Counted from the stretch's first letter, positions 16,276-27,800 are shown. The stretch is DNA of 64,000 nt from Clostridia bacterium (GCA_017409475.1 JAFQSP010000001.1:31611-95610), one strand, 5' to 3'. Made by a program: numbers and translations. The notes: generated by a model from the letters alone, not told the origin.

Positions 16276-17189
16276 TATTCCACCTCCAAAAGCTTTAGGA
16301 TAAGCGCCATTCGGATAAATTTTCCGTACTTTGCCTGTCTAAAATAGCTTGCACGCTTGTCACTGTCAACTGCGGTCGAAATTTCGTTTACTCTCGGCAG
16401 CGGATGCATAACAATCATGTTTTCTTTCGCGTTTTTGAGCTTTTCAGGGGTGAGAATATAACTGTCTTTTAGGCGGAGATAGTCCTCCTCGTTAAAGAAG
16501 CGCTCACGCTGAACTCGTGTCATATACAGAATATCAAGTTTACTCATAGCGTCATCGAGAGAGGTTGTCTGCTCGTAAGGGATGCCGTTTGCTTTAATGT
16601 GAGCATCCTTGACATAGCTCGGCAGCTCCAATTCCTTGGGCGAAATGAGGATGAATTTGATACCGCTGTATCGGGAAAGGGCGGCAATCAGCGAGTGAAC
16701 CGTTCGACCGAATTTTAGGTCGCCGCAAAGTCCTACCGTAAGATTGTCGAGACGTCCCATCTCACGCTTTATGGTGAGCAGGTCGGTGAGCGTCTGGGTC
16801 GGGTGATTGTGACCGCCGTCACCCGCGTTGATAATCGGAACGTCGCTCTTCATCGACGCAACAAGGGGAGCGCCCTCTTTTGGATGGCGCATAGCGATAA
16901 TGTCGGCATATCCGCCAACAACCGCAATCGTGTCCGAAACGCTTTCACCCTTTGCCGATGAACTCGAATTAGCTTCTGAAAAGCCGAGTACGTTTCCGCC
17001 AAGCTCCATCATAGCCGCTTCAAAGGATAATCTCGTTCTTGTTGACGGCTCAAAAAAGAGGGTAGCAAGCTTTTTATATCGGCATTTTTCACGATAATTT
17101 TCGGGATTTTCGATAATATCGTTTGCTGTGTCGATAAGTTGCTCTATTTCCTCCGTGGAAAGATCCAATATGTCTATCAGATTTTTCAT
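16275..17189 (-). CDS. pyrB: Aspartate carbamoyltransferase catalytic subunit
   Basis: I start at ATG 17189 (304 residues), directly after the site ACGGAGG and overlapping the pyrE stop by one base; an in-frame start 21 bases upstream lies inside pyrE. The carbamoyl-phosphate motif [12 protein letters not shown] is near 50-61, [10 protein letters not shown] near 130, [13 protein letters not shown] near 221-233 and HPLPRVNEI near 260-268. It condenses carbamoyl phosphate with aspartate. The length matches family members that work with PyrI. Confidence 0.95.
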   Translation of the reverse strand: MKNLIDILDLSTEEIEQLIDTANDIIENPENYREKCRYKKLATLFFEPSTRTRLSFEAAMMELGGNVLGFSEANSSSSAKGESVSDTIAVVGGYADIIAMRHPKEGAPLVASMKSDVPIINAGDGGHNHPTQTLTDLLTIKREMGRLDNLTVGLCGDLKFGRTVHSLIAALSRYSGIKFILISPKELELPSYVKDAHIKANGIPYEQTTSLDDAMSKLDILYMTRVQRERFFNEEDYLRLKDSYILTPEKLKNAKENMIVMHPLPRVNEISTAVDSDKRASYFRQAKYGKFIRMALILKLLEVE

Positions 17190-17836
17190 TATTTTCCTCC
17201 GTTTATCCATCCTTCGTCTGACGGATTATTACGGAAAGCAATCAAGCGGCTGACGTCTTCTGGCTTGATATAGCTTTCCTCAGCTGCGATTTCTGCGATT
17301 GTGTCAAAGTTTGTGAGACTAACGTTTTTAACATTTGCTTCGGCAAGACGGTCGATACCTTTCTTCATGCCATAGGTGAATATGCTTACGATACCGAGAA
17401 CCTCGGCACCTGCTTCACGAAGAACATTTACTACCTCGATAACGCTTCCGCCTGTTGAAATGAGGTCTTCAACTACAACTACCTTCTGACCCTTTTCGAG
17501 CTTGCCTTCAATCTGGTTTCCGCGGCCGTGGTCCTTGGCTCCCGAGCGAACATAACCCATCGGCATATCGAGAATATGAGCAGTGATAGCTGCGTGAGCG
17601 ATACCCGCTGTCGATGTACCCATAAGCACTTCTGCGTCGGGGTATTCACGCTTGATTGTTTCTGCAAGTGCATTTTCAACGTCGTTTCTTACCTTCGGTG
17701 CGGTGAGGGTGAGACGGTTGTCGCAATAAACGGGGCTCTTAATTCCGCTTGCCCAAGTGAACGGTTCGTCGGGACGGAAAAATACTGCCTTAATCGAGAG
17801 AAGATCCTTCGCAATAAGCTTTTCTGTATTATTCAT
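17189..17836 (-). CDS. pyrE: Orotate phosphoribosyltransferase
   Basis: The start is ATG 17836, with GAAAGGA upstream; the longer frame begins within pyrF. The protein has 215 residues. PyrE motifs are [16 protein letters not shown] near 31-46, the catalytic loop [15 protein letters not shown] near 106-120 and the PRPP-binding [13 protein letters not shown] near 129-141. It joins orotate to PRPP to make OMP. The acidic/PRPP loop is intact. The gene lies 13 bases after pyrF. Confidence 0.95.
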   Translation of the reverse strand: MNNTEKLIAKDLLSIKAVFFRPDEPFTWASGIKSPVYCDNRLTLTAPKVRNDVENALAETIKREYPDAEVLMGTSTAGIAHAAITAHILDMPMGYVRSGAKDHGRGNQIEGKLEKGQKVVVVEDLISTGGSVIEVVNVLREAGAEVLGIVSIFTYGMKKGIDRLAEANVKNVSLTNFDTIAEIAAEESYIKPEDVSRLIAFRNNPSDEGWINGGK

Positions 17837-17849
17837 ATCAATTTTCCTT

Positions 17850-18548
17850 TCAGTCAACAAATTCGCTTACACAGCGTTCGTATGCGGCAACAGGATCGGC
17901 TGCTGCGGTGATGGGACGGCCAACAACAATGTAATCTGAGCCAATTTCTTTGGCTTTTGCGGGGGTGGTAACTCGTACCTGGTCGCCAATATCTCCGTCG
18001 GCAAAGCGTACACCGGGAGTTACGGTAACAAATTCGTTTCCGCAAACCTCGTGAACCTTTTCAGCTTCAAGCGGTGAGCAAACAACGCCGTCAAGTCCTG
18101 CAACCTTTGCGCATTTTGCATAGTGCATAACAACCTTGTCAAGCGGCTGGTCGATGAGAAGGTCGCTCTTCATTCTTTCCTCGCTTGTCGATGTGAGCTG
18201 GGTAACAGCGATGAGCATCGGACGGCTTCCGTCCTCACGAGTAAGTCCTTCGATAGCGGCCTCCATCATAGCGACAGTACCTGATGCGTGAAGATTACAC
18301 ATATCAACGTCGAGACGTGACAAAACGCTCATCGACTTTTTAACGGTGTTGGGAATATCGTGAAGCTTTAAATCGAGAAAAATCTTGTGTCCTCTTGCCT
18401 TAATTTCGCGGACAATGTCGGGACCTTCGGCATAATAAAGCTCCATACCGATTTTTACAAATGGCTTTTTACCGCCGAATTTGTCTAAAAATTCGAGAAC
18501 CTCTTTTTTACCTGCAAAGTCGCAGGCTACGATAACATCCTTACCCAT
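17850..18548 (-). CDS. pyrF: Orotidine 5'-phosphate decarboxylase
   Basis: The protein has 232 residues of (beta/alpha)8 type. The catalytic cluster FLDLKLHDIPNTV is near 58-70 (Asp, Lys, Asp, Ile), with VACDF near 7 and GVRFADGDIGDQVRVTTPAK near 179-198 for phosphate binding. The size and D-x-K-x-x-D signature are those of the short bacterial PyrF (group I). It makes UMP. Its ATG overlaps the pyrD stop by one base. Confidence 0.95.
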   Translation of the reverse strand: MGKDVIVACDFAGKKEVLEFLDKFGGKKPFVKIGMELYYAEGPDIVREIKARGHKIFLDLKLHDIPNTVKKSMSVLSRLDVDMCNLHASGTVAMMEAAIEGLTREDGSRPMLIAVTQLTSTSEERMKSDLLIDQPLDKVVMHYAKCAKVAGLDGVVCSPLEAEKVHEVCGNEFVTVTPGVRFADGDIGDQVRVTTPAKAKEIGSDYIVVGRPITAAADPVAAYERCVSEFVD

Positions 18549-19459
18549 TAGTGTGCGCCTCCTATTATTTCACTTAATGAATTTATACTGTACTTTGCCA
18601 TTTCTTCGGGCAATTTTTCGATAATTTCTTTGCAAACAAAGGGGTTAACAAGGTTTGCGGCACCGATTTGAACTGCGGTGGCACCTGCAAGCATCATTTC
18701 AATAACGTCCTTTGCCGTCGCAACGCCACCCATTCCAATAATCGGAATTTTTACCGCATCGTAAACCTGATAAACCATCCTCAGGGCTACGGGGAGAATT
18801 GCGCTTCCCGAAAAACCGCCCATTTTATTTGCGATAATCGGCTTTTTTGTTTTAAGGTCGATTCTCATACCGAGCAAAGTGTTTATCATGCTGATTCCGT
18901 CAGCGCCTGCGTCCTCACACGCCTTTGCAATTTCGACAATGTCGGTAACGTTGGGGCTGAGCTTGATATAAAGGGGTTTTGTTGTAACCGCCTTAACCCT
19001 CTTTGTAACCTCTGCGGCCATTTTCGGGTCGGTGCCGAAGCTCATTCCACCGTTATGCACATTCGGACAGCTGATATTAACCTCTAAAAGTCCGACCTGC
19101 TCCTGAGAGTCGAGCATTTGGCAGGTTTCGGCATATTCTTCGAGCGAAAATCCGCCCACGTTTGCAATAACCTTTTTCGAAAAGCATTCCTTGAGCTTTG
19201 GAAGCTCCTCGCTGATAACCTTTTCAACGCCGGGATTCTGAAGTCCTACGCTGTTAATCATTCCTGCAGGACATTCGGCAATTCTCGGTGTGGGGTTGCC
19301 GAATCTTGCTTCGCGTGTAGTACCCTTAAATGAGAAGGAGCCGAGGCAGTTTATGTCGAAAAGCTCTGCGTATTCATAGCCGTAGCCGAATGTACCGCTT
19401 GCGGGAATAATCGGGTTATCGAGTATCAGTCCGCTAAGCGAAACCGATGTATCTACCAT
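18548..19459 (-). CDS. pyrD: Dihydroorotate dehydrogenase B, catalytic (FMN) subunit
   Basis: I choose ATG 19459, with AAAGGAGGAG upstream and a 7-base overlap with pyrK; the product has 303 residues. Class 1B features are [12 protein letters not shown] near 21-32, the substrate loop [13 protein letters not shown] near 66-78, [15 protein letters not shown] near 124-138 with the catalytic Cys, KLSPNVTDI near 161-169 and GMGGV near 241-245. Together with PyrK it forms the NAD+-dependent heterotetramer. Confidence 0.95.
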   Translation of the reverse strand: MVDTSVSLSGLILDNPIIPASGTFGYGYEYAELFDINCLGSFSFKGTTREARFGNPTPRIAECPAGMINSVGLQNPGVEKVISEELPKLKECFSKKVIANVGGFSLEEYAETCQMLDSQEQVGLLEVNISCPNVHNGGMSFGTDPKMAAEVTKRVKAVTTKPLYIKLSPNVTDIVEIAKACEDAGADGISMINTLLGMRIDLKTKKPIIANKMGGFSGSAILPVALRMVYQVYDAVKIPIIGMGGVATAKDVIEMMLAGATAVQIGAANLVNPFVCKEIIEKLPEEMAKYSINSLSEIIGGAH

Positions 19460-20184
19460 ATAATCTCCTCCTTTATAAGCACGGGACCGTCCTTGCAAAT
19501 TCGCTTGTTGCCATACTTTGTCTTACATGAGCAGCCCATACAAGCACCGAATCCGCAGCCCATTCTTTCCTCAAAGCTGAGCTGACCCGATGTTTTACTC
19601 ACGTTGTAAATAGCCTTTAACATCGGCTCGGGACCGCAGGTGTAAAAGTAGCTGTAATTAAGGTCAGCCATAGCGTCGGTGACAAAGCCCTTTATACCAT
19701 AGCTGCCGTCAGCCGTTGTAACAAAAACGTCAGCACCGAGCGCCTTAAACTCATTTTCATAAAAAACGTCGTCGGCGCTGTTAAAGCCGAGGATTACAGT
19801 CGGCTTTTTACCTTCTGCAACCAATTTTTTGCAAAGGTTGTAAAGGGGAGGTACGCCAACGCCACCTCCGAGTAAAAGCGGCGTTTCTCCCGAAAGGGAG
19901 GTATCGTATCCGTTGCCGAGCCCGGTGAGAATATCGAGCTCGGTTCCGTTTTCATACTTACTCATTGCCGCGGTACCCTCACCGACGGTTTTGTAAATGA
20001 GGGTAAGCTCATTTTTATCATAATCACATACCGAAATCGGTCGGCGGAGATAAAATCCGTCGAGCTTGATGTTTACAAATTGACCCGAAGCGGTAATATC
20101 GTCGGTGTTACCCGAAAGGACCATTTTAAAAACATCTTTTGCGATTTTTTCCTGTGATTTTATCACAAAAATTTCTTGTTTCAT
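19453..20184 (-). CDS. pyrK: Dihydroorotate dehydrogenase B, electron-transfer (FAD/2Fe-2S) subunit
   Basis: The protein has 243 residues. The FAD-binding motif RRPISVCDY is near 47-55, the nucleotide-binding [10 protein letters not shown] near 105-114, and the [2Fe-2S] cysteines lie in [17 protein letters not shown] and RICKDGP near 209-232. It passes electrons from PyrD to NAD+. It is the standard partner of the pyrD gene that overlaps it. Confidence 0.94.
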   Translation of the reverse strand: MKQEIFVIKSQEKIAKDVFKMVLSGNTDDITASGQFVNIKLDGFYLRRPISVCDYDKNELTLIYKTVGEGTAAMSKYENGTELDILTGLGNGYDTSLSGETPLLLGGGVGVPPLYNLCKKLVAEGKKPTVILGFNSADDVFYENEFKALGADVFVTTADGSYGIKGFVTDAMADLNYSYFYTCGPEPMLKAIYNVSKTSGQLSFEERMGCGFGACMGCSCKTKYGNKRICKDGPVLIKEEIIW

Positions 20185-20195
20185 TGTAATCTTCC

Positions 20196-23100
20196 TTATG
20201 CGTCGATTGTCGAAATGCAGAGTGTAGTTTCTTCCAAAACGTCGAGAAGAATTGCAACCGTGTCGAGTGAAGTAAAGATATTCACATTGTTTTCTGTTGC
20301 AAGACGGCGAATCTGTCTTCCGTCGTCAGCCGTTGTTTTCGAGTGGCTGATATCGCTTGTATTGATGATATATGCGATGTGTCCCTGACGGATTGCCTGC
20401 GGAATTTCTTCGCTGCCTTCGCTGATTTTTTCAAGAACGTGTGTGCGAATTCCGTTAGCTTTGAGGAATTCGGCCGTGCCACGTGTAGCCTCGATGTTAA
20501 ATCCAAGGTTATAGAAGCGTCGAATAAGCGGAAGCGCTTCGTCCTTATCCTTGTTCGAAACGGTGACAAAAACTGTACCGTAATTTTGAAGCTTCATACC
20601 CGATGCTTGAAGCGCCTTGTACATAGCACGATAGAATTTATCATCATAGCCGATTGCTTCACCGGTTGATTTCATTTCGGGTGAAAGATAGGCGTCAAGG
20701 CCTCGAATCTTATTGAAGGAGAATACCGGAACCTTTACGTACCAGCGCTTTTTCTCTTCGGGATAGATGTCGAATATGCCCTGTTCTTTAAGGCTCTTGC
20801 CCAGAATTACTTCGGTTGCAATATCGGCGAGGCTGTAACCTGTCGCTTTAGAAAGGAAGGGAACGGTTCTTGATGAGCGGGGATTAACTTCGATAATGAA
20901 TACGTTGTCATCCTTGTCAACGATGAACTGAATGTTGTAAAGTCCAACAATGCCAATGCCTAAACCGAGCTTTTTAGCATATTGAAGAATGGTACCCTTT
21001 ACCTTGTCAGAAATGCTGAATGTCGGGTAAACACTGATTGAGTCACCGCTGTGGATACCTGTTCTTTCAACAAGCTCCATTATACCGGGGACGAATACGT
21101 TTCTGCCGTCGCAAATAGCGTCAACCTCAACCTCTTTACCTACGATGTACTTGTCAACAAGAACGGGCTTGTCCTCGTCGATTTCAACCGCTGTTTTGAG
21201 ATAGTGGCGAAGCTGTTCTTCTGTTCCGACTATCTGCATTGCTCTGCCACCGAGAACGAAGCTCGGTCTTACTAAAACTGGGTAACCGATTTCGGCAGCG
21301 GCCTTTACGCCGTCCTCAATTGCGGTTACTGCCTTGCCTTGCGGCTGAGGAATGTTAAGTTCTTTAAGTATTTTTTCAAATGCATCTCTGTTTTCGGCTC
21401 TTTCGATAGCGTCACAGTCGGTACCGATAATTTTAACTCCGCGTTTTGCAAGCGGTTCAGCAAGATTGATTGCCGTTTGACCGCCGAGAGATGCAATAAC
21501 GCCTTCGGGCTTTTCCATTTCGATAATGTTCATAACATCTTCGGTTGTGAGCGGCTCGAAATAGAGCTTATCGGCTGTTGTATAGTCGGTCGAAACGGTT
21601 TCGGGGTTGTTGTTTACGATAATTGCTTCGTAGCCCGAATTTTTGATTGTCGAAACGGCGTGAACGGTTGAATAGTCGAATTCAACACCCTGACCGATAC
21701 GGATAGGACCGGCGCCAAGAACAACAATCTTCTTTTTATCCGAAATGATGGTATCGTTTTTCTCTTTATATGTTGAGTAGAAATAGGGGATATATGCGTT
21801 TGTGTGGCAGGTGTCAACCATCTTATACACAGGCATAATTCCATTATCTTTACGAAGATTGAATACTGTAATTTCGTCAACCTTCCAAAGCTGCGAAATG
21901 AACTTGTCGCCAAAGCCCATTTCCTTAGCTTTTTTAAGTGTTTCAACGTCAAGTGGATTAGCCTTAACCACCGTTTCAAAGTCAACAATTCGCTTAATTG
22001 CTTCGAGGAAGTATGAGGTGATTGCGGTAATTTCGTGAAGCTCGTCTACGCTCATTCCGTTGCGAAGAAGCTGTGCAACGGCAAAAATGCTGTCGTCACG
22101 GAATTGCTTAATATATTCAACCATTTCGTCATTCGGCATCTTATCAAACTTAGCCATGTGAAGATGGCATACGCCGATTTCGAGCGAACGAACCGATTTG
22201 AGCATACATTCTTCGAGGGTTGAGCCGATGCCCATAACCTCACCGGTAGCCTTCATTTGAGTACCGAGCGTATTTGTAGCCGAGGCGAATTTATCAAACG
22301 GGAAACGCGGGAATTTAGCTACAACATAGTCGAGTCTCGGCTCAAATGCAGCTGTTGTGTTAGCTATAGCGATTTCGTCAAGCGACATGCCTACCGCAAT
22401 TTTTGCTGTAACCTTTGCAATTGGGTATCCGCTTGCCTTTGATGCGAGGGCTGATGAGCGTGAAACTCGCGGATTTACCTCGATGAGATAGTATTCGGAG
22501 GAATCAGGATTGAGCGCAAACTGAACGTTGCAACCACCCTCGATTTTAAGCTCGCGAATAATTTTGATTGCGCTGTCGTTAAGCATTTTGAGGTCGTGGT
22601 CGTTAAGTGTCATAATCGGAGCAACAACTATTGAGTCGCCGGTATGAACGCCGACAGGGTCAATGTTTTCCATGCCGCAGATGGTGATAGCCTTGTCATT
22701 TGAGTCGCGCATAACCTCGAATTCGATTTCCTTATATCCCTTAACGCTCTTTTCAATAAGCACCTGGTGAACAGGCGAAAGCTTAAATGCGTTTGTACCG
22801 ATTTCGATAAGCTCGTCTTCGTTATAAGCAAAGCCGCCACCTGTACCGCCGAGTGTGAATGCAGGACGGAGTACAACGGGGTAGCCGATTCTTTCGGCCG
22901 CTTCCTTTGCTTCGTCGAGTGAATAGGTGATTTCGGAGGGGATAACAGGCTCACCAATCGACTGGCAAAGCTCCTTGAACATTTCGCGGTCCTCAGCGCG
23001 TTCGATACTTTCGCTCGAAGTACCGAGAAGCTGAACGCCGCATTCCTTTAAAACTCCCTTCTTTTCAAGTTGCATGGCGAGGTTGAGTCCTGTCTGACCG

Positions 23101-23372
23101 CCGATTCCGGGTACGATAGCATCCGGACGCTCGTGACGAAGAATCTTTGCTATGTATTCGAGTGTAAGCGGCTCCATATATACCTTGTCGGCAATTGTGG
23201 TGTCGGTCATGATTGTTGCAGGGTTCGAGTTTACGAGTACAACCTCGTAGCCTTCCTCTCTTAATGCTAAGCAGGCCTGAGTGCCGGCATAGTCAAATTC
23301 GGCAGCCTGACCGATAACTATAGGACCTGAGCCTATGATTAAAATTTTCTTTAAATCTGTGCGTTTTGCCAT
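20196..23372 (-). CDS. carB: Carbamoyl-phosphate synthase large subunit
   Basis: I choose ATG 23372, with GGAGG 8 bases upstream; a TTG 15 bases earlier overlaps that site. The product has 1058 residues, the standard CarB length. Two homologous ATP-grasp halves begin with KKILIIGSGPIVIGQAAEFD (residues about 7-26) and KIVVLGAGPIRIGQGVEFDY (about 548-567). The last 130 residues form the MGS-like allosteric domain. It makes carbamoyl phosphate from bicarbonate, ammonia and two ATP. The glutaminase subunit carA, normally adjacent, is not in this operon or anywhere in the window. Confidence 0.95.
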   Translation of the reverse strand: MAKRTDLKKILIIGSGPIVIGQAAEFDYAGTQACLALREEGYEVVLVNSNPATIMTDTTIADKVYMEPLTLEYIAKILRHERPDAIVPGIGGQTGLNLAMQLEKKGVLKECGVQLLGTSSESIERAEDREMFKELCQSIGEPVIPSEITYSLDEAKEAAERIGYPVVLRPAFTLGGTGGGFAYNEDELIEIGTNAFKLSPVHQVLIEKSVKGYKEIEFEVMRDSNDKAITICGMENIDPVGVHTGDSIVVAPIMTLNDHDLKMLNDSAIKIIRELKIEGGCNVQFALNPDSSEYYLIEVNPRVSRSSALASKASGYPIAKVTAKIAVGMSLDEIAIANTTAAFEPRLDYVVAKFPRFPFDKFASATNTLGTQMKATGEVMGIGSTLEECMLKSVRSLEIGVCHLHMAKFDKMPNDEMVEYIKQFRDDSIFAVAQLLRNGMSVDELHEITAITSYFLEAIKRIVDFETVVKANPLDVETLKKAKEMGFGDKFISQLWKVDEITVFNLRKDNGIMPVYKMVDTCHTNAYIPYFYSTYKEKNDTIISDKKKIVVLGAGPIRIGQGVEFDYSTVHAVSTIKNSGYEAIIVNNNPETVSTDYTTADKLYFEPLTTEDVMNIIEMEKPEGVIASLGGQTAINLAEPLAKRGVKIIGTDCDAIERAENRDAFEKILKELNIPQPQGKAVTAIEDGVKAAAEIGYPVLVRPSFVLGGRAMQIVGTEEQLRHYLKTAVEIDEDKPVLVDKYIVGKEVEVDAICDGRNVFVPGIMELVERTGIHSGDSISVYPTFSISDKVKGTILQYAKKLGLGIGIVGLYNIQFIVDKDDNVFIIEVNPRSSRTVPFLSKATGYSLADIATEVILGKSLKEQGIFDIYPEEKKRWYVKVPVFSFNKIRGLDAYLSPEMKSTGEAIGYDDKFYRAMYKALQASGMKLQNYGTVFVTVSNKDKDEALPLIRRFYNLGFNIEATRGTAEFLKANGIRTHVLEKISEGSEEIPQAIRQGHIAYIINTSDISHSKTTADDGRQIRRLATENNVNIFTSLDTVAILLDVLEETTLCISTIDA

Positions 23373-23419
23373 TGTTTTTTCCTCCAAAATGTTTGCAATT
23401 TATCTAAAAACTTTATTTA

Positions 23420-24652
23420 TCAAAGATTTTCAACAAGCGATTTATCTATAAAGGCGATTTTGCCGCCTTTGATGGTTAACAAGCATTTACCCATAACCTC
23501 ACGTTTATCAAAGGGTGTGCTTCGCCCCATTGACAAAAATTCGTCGGGATTTACTGTGTATTTTTCGCTTAAATCCCATACGCAGAAGTCGTTGTCATTT
23601 ATCGGCAACCCGAATCTCTTTCTCGGGTTAATGCTCATCAGTTCAATCAGTTTTTCGAGTGGAATAATTCCCGTCAATACAAGATCTGTATAAAGCACCG
23701 AAAAGGCTGTTTCAAGTCCGACAACGCCCATTAAGCTTGATTTAAGCCCTTTTGATTTTTCTTCAGCGCTGTGAGGTGCGTGGTCGGTGGCAATCATATC
23801 AATTGTACCGTCGATTATGCCCTCAATCAACGCATTTCGGTCGGCCTTTGTCCTTATCGGCGGGTTCATTTTAAATCGTCCGTCATCCTCTAACATACTA
23901 TCGTCAAAAACGAGGTAGTGGGGAGCCGTTTCGCAGGTGATGTTAACCCCATCAGCCTTAGCCTTTCGAATAAGGTCAACGCTTTCCTTGGTTGAAATGT
24001 GGCAAACGTGATATTTACATCCCGTTTTCTTTACAAGCTCGATGTCGCGCTTTATCTGGCCCCATTCGCTCTCGCTGCAAATTCCTTTGTGACCGTTTTT
24101 TGCCGCGTATTCACCGTCATGGATGTATCCGCCATTCAGAAGCTTGTTTATTTCACAATGGGCGACAATCGGTTTTCCGAGCTCCTTTGCCTTAATCATG
24201 GCGGCTTTCATCATTTCGTCCGATTGAACTCCGCGTCCATCATCGGAAAAACCGATTACAAAATCAGCTATATTTTTCATATCCGAAAGTGATTCACCCA
24301 TTTGCCCTTTTGTGATTGAGCCGTAGGGATGAACGCCGATAACCGCGTCTTTTTTTATCGCATCGAGCTGAATATCGAGATTGTTCATGCTGTCGGGTAC
24401 CGGCTTTAAGTTCGGCATACTGCAAATTTCGGTATATCCGCCGTGAGCAGCGGCAAGTGTACCGGTTTTTACCGTTTCTTTATAAATAAAACCCGGCTCG
24501 CGAAGATGTACGTGGACATCAACAAAGCCGGTAAAGACAGAGCAGGTATCAAGTTTATTAAAAAAAGCGGCATTTTCACCGACAGAATATCCGTCAGCTG
24601 AAAGTGCTGCTTTTATAATTGCAATTTTTTCGTTTGAAAGTGAAAAACTCAT
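23420..24652 (-). CDS. pyrC: Dihydroorotase
   Basis: The protein has 410 residues. The metal-binding DVHVHLREPG is near 44-53, a catalytic KP-type region and GFSDDGRGVQS near 133-143 follow, then VAHCEIN near 162, CHISTKESV near 214 and ATDHAPH near 288-294. This is a class I (PyrC/AllB-like) cyclic amidohydrolase that closes carbamoyl-aspartate to dihydroorotate. AAGGAG lies 8 bases before ATG. It is the first gene of the pyr operon, about 150 bases after the promoter. Confidence 0.93.
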   Translation of the reverse strand: MSFSLSNEKIAIIKAALSADGYSVGENAAFFNKLDTCSVFTGFVDVHVHLREPGFIYKETVKTGTLAAAHGGYTEICSMPNLKPVPDSMNNLDIQLDAIKKDAVIGVHPYGSITKGQMGESLSDMKNIADFVIGFSDDGRGVQSDEMMKAAMIKAKELGKPIVAHCEINKLLNGGYIHDGEYAAKNGHKGICSESEWGQIKRDIELVKKTGCKYHVCHISTKESVDLIRKAKADGVNITCETAPHYLVFDDSMLEDDGRFKMNPPIRTKADRNALIEGIIDGTIDMIATDHAPHSAEEKSKGLKSSLMGVVGLETAFSVLYTDLVLTGIIPLEKLIELMSINPRKRFGLPINDNDFCVWDLSEKYTVNPDEFLSMGRSTPFDKREVMGKCLLTIKGGKIAFIDKSLVENL

Positions 24653-24676
24653 GTTAGCTCCTTTTGTATAAATAAT

Positions 24677-24800
24677 GCCTGCCGCAAATTTACGGCAGGC
24701 AAAATATACAGTGAAAGATATATGCGTGTGCGGCCACTCGCATATACGGTAAACTCTATTTTTTCTTGCCGATATCTCTGTATCGAATTAAAGAAATTAT
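24677..24800 (-). promoter_or_regulatory. pyr operon leader with two hairpins
   Basis: The leader RNA of about 150 bases contains hairpin ATATGCG...CGCATAT (24718-24745) and the strong GCCTGCCG...CGGCAGGC (24677-24700), followed by ATTATTTAT. The second may attenuate transcription, although its T tract is weak. I do not see the PyrR-binding consensus loop, and no pyrR gene is in the window. Confidence 0.5.
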
Positions 24801-24807
24801 TTCTATT

Positions 24808-24836
24808 ATAATACCACCTTGCACCTTTAATGTCAA
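24808..24836 (-). promoter_or_regulatory. Promoter of the pyr operon
   Basis: On the minus strand TTGACA (24836-24831) and TATTAT (24813-24808) are 17 bases apart. It starts only 24 bases beyond the purL stop. Confidence 0.8.
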
Positions 24837-24860
24837 GCACAATAAGTAATATTTATAATA

Positions 24861-27800
24861 TTATTTATAGTATTTTACTGCTGATTCAAAGAGCTTCATG
24901 TCATAGTTGCCTTCAACGTTTTTGTAAAGGCCGTTTCCGATACGCTCCGAGTGACCCATTTTACCGATAACTCTTCCATCCGGTGAGAGAATACCCTCAA
25001 TTGCCCACATTGAGTTGTTGGGGTTAAAGTGGATGTCATCGGTTGCCTTTCCGTCGAGGTCAACGTACTGGGTTGCGATTTGTCCGTTGGCAGCGAGCGT
25101 TGCGAGTGTCTTTTCATCGGCGATGAAGCGACCTTCACCGTGAGAAATCGGCACGTTATAAATGTCGCCTACCTTTGTACCGGTGAGCCAGGGGGAATTG
25201 TTTGAAGCAACGCGGGTTGCGACAATTCGTGACTGGTGACGTCCGATTGTGTTAAAGGTAAGGGTGGGACAGTTTTCGTCGGTGTCGATAATCTTTCCAT
25301 AGGGGACAAGACCGAGCTTAACAAGCGCCTGGAATCCGTTACAAATACCGCACATAAGTCCGTCACGCTTTTCGAGAAGGTTGGTTACCTCCTCCTTGAT
25401 GACACCGTTGCGGAAGAATGCGGTAATAAACTTACCTGAGCCGTCGGGCTCGTCACCGCCGGAGAATCCACCTGGGATAAAGATAATCTGCGACTGCTTA
25501 ACCTTGTCGGCGAATTGCTCAACGCTGCGTGCAATTCCGTCGGCAGTAAGGTTGTTGATAACGAATATTTCGGCTTCTGCACCGGCGTCGGTGACAGCCT
25601 TTGCCGAATCGTATTCACAGTTTGTACCCGGGAAAACAGGGATAAGTACGCGAGGCTTTGCAACCTTAATAGCGGGGGCTGAAACCTTACCGTCGGTGTA
25701 AGAAATTGTAGCAATTTCCTTATTTTCGCTCGGCAGGTTGCAGCTGTAAACGCTTTCGAGCTTGTCCTCGTATACCTTTTGAAGCTCGTCGAGCGAAATA
25801 GCCTCATTTCCGAGCGAAATTACGCCGTCATCGGTAACGTAGCCGAGGGTAGCGTCCATATAATCGTCGCTGTTAACTTCGAGTACGAATGAGCAGTAAT
25901 CGTAATCGAAAATATCGTCGAGTTTTGTACCGTTTTCGTACTTGAATCCGAGCTTGTTACCGATACACATCTTAAAGATAGCCTCTGCGATACCGCCCAT
26001 ACAGGGAGTGTAGCAGGCAACCGCTTTTTTGTCACGCATGAGTGTTGTAACGGTTGTAAAGAGGTTAAGGAGCGATTCGGTAATCGGTAATCCGTTTTTG
26101 TCAAGTTCGGGACGGAGTACGATAACTCTGTTGCCGGCCTTTTTGAATTCGGGGGATACGATATTCTGAATCTTATCGGTTGTGACGGCAAAGGAAACAA
26201 GTGTAGGCGGAACGTCTAATTTTTCAAACGAGCCGCTCATTGAGTCCTTTCCGCCGATTGCGCCGATGCCAAGCTCCTTCTGCGCCTTGAATGCGCCGAG
26301 AAGAGCTGCAAGCGGCTTGCCCCAGCGATGAGCATCCTTGTTCGGACGTTCAAAGTATTCCTGGAAGGTGAGATAAACGTCCTCAAACTTTGCGCCGGTA
26401 GCGACAAGCTTACATACCGATTCCAAAACGGCGGTATATGCGCCGTGATAGGGGCTCTTTTCAGTGATAAAGGGGTTGTATCCCCAGGCCATCAGTGAGC
26501 AATCGTCGGTATGAGCCTTTTCCATCGAAATTTTCTGAACCATCGCCTGAATAGGTGTCTGCTGATACTTTCCGCCGAAGGGCATGAGTACGGTTCCTGC
26601 GCCGATGGTCGAGTCAAAGCGCTCGGAAAGTCCGCGCTTTGAGCAAATATTGAGGTCGTCAACAAGCTTTTTGTACTCGCTTGTAAAGTTGCTTCCAACC
26701 TCTCTCTTATATTCCTGCGGCTTTGTAACCGCGATGTCAATGTGCTTTTGAGCGCCGTTTGAGTTAAGGAATTCGCGGCTGAGGTCGACAATCTGCTTTC
26801 CGTTCCATGTCATTGTAAGACGTGGGTCAGCCTTAACAGTGGCTACTACGGTTGCTTCGAGGTTTTCGCTGTTTGCCAGCTCGATAAAGCGGTCAACATC
26901 CTCTTTTGCAACAACAACAGCCATTCTTTCCTGCGATTCGCTGATTGCAAGCTCGGTGCCGTCGAGTCCGTCATACTTTTTCGGTACGGCGTTGAGGTCG
27001 ATATTCAGTCCGTCGGCAAGCTCGCCGATAGCAACCGAAACACCGCCTGCACCAAAGTCGTTGCAACGCTTAATCATGCGGCTTGCTTCATAGTTTCTGA
27101 AAAGGCGCTGTAACTTGCGTTCTTCGGGAGCGTTACCCTTCTGAACTTCTGCGCCACAGCTTTCGAGTGACTGTAATGTATGCGATTTTGACGAGCCTGT
27201 AGCACCGCCGCAGCCATCGCGTCCTGTACGACCGCCGAGGAGAATTACAACGTCGCTGTCTTCGGGACGTTCACGGCGAACGTTCTTTTCGGGAGCGGCA
27301 GCAATAACTGCACCGATTTCCATTCTTTTTGCGGCATAGCCGTCGTGATAAATTTCGTCAACGATACCGGTAGCAAGACCAATCTGGTTTCCGTATGAGG
27401 AATAGCCGGCAGCAGCGGTAGTAACAATTTTGCGCTGGGGAAGCTTACCTTCCATGGTTTCGCTTACGGGCTTAAGCGGGTCGGCGGCGCCGGTAACACG
27501 CATAGCACCGTAAACGTAGCTTCGTCCCGAAAGGGGGTCGCGGATAGCGCCGCCTATACAGGTAGCGGCACCGCCAAAGGGCTCGATTTCGGTCGGGTGA
27601 TTGTGTGTTTCGTTCTTGAAAAGGAGGAGCCACGGCTCTTTTTTACCGTCGGCTTCAACCTCGATTTTAACTGTACAAGCGTTGATTTCTTCCGATTCGT
27701 CGAGCTTGTCGAGCTTTCCGATGCTTCGGAGGTATTTTGCGGCCAAAGTACCGATATCCATGAGGTTAATCGGCTTTGTGCGACCGAGCTGTTTTCTTGT

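Noticed and set aside
24649-24840. Minus-strand frame of 63 residues upstream of pyrC
   Set aside because: It covers the pyr promoter and leader hairpins and has no ribosome site.
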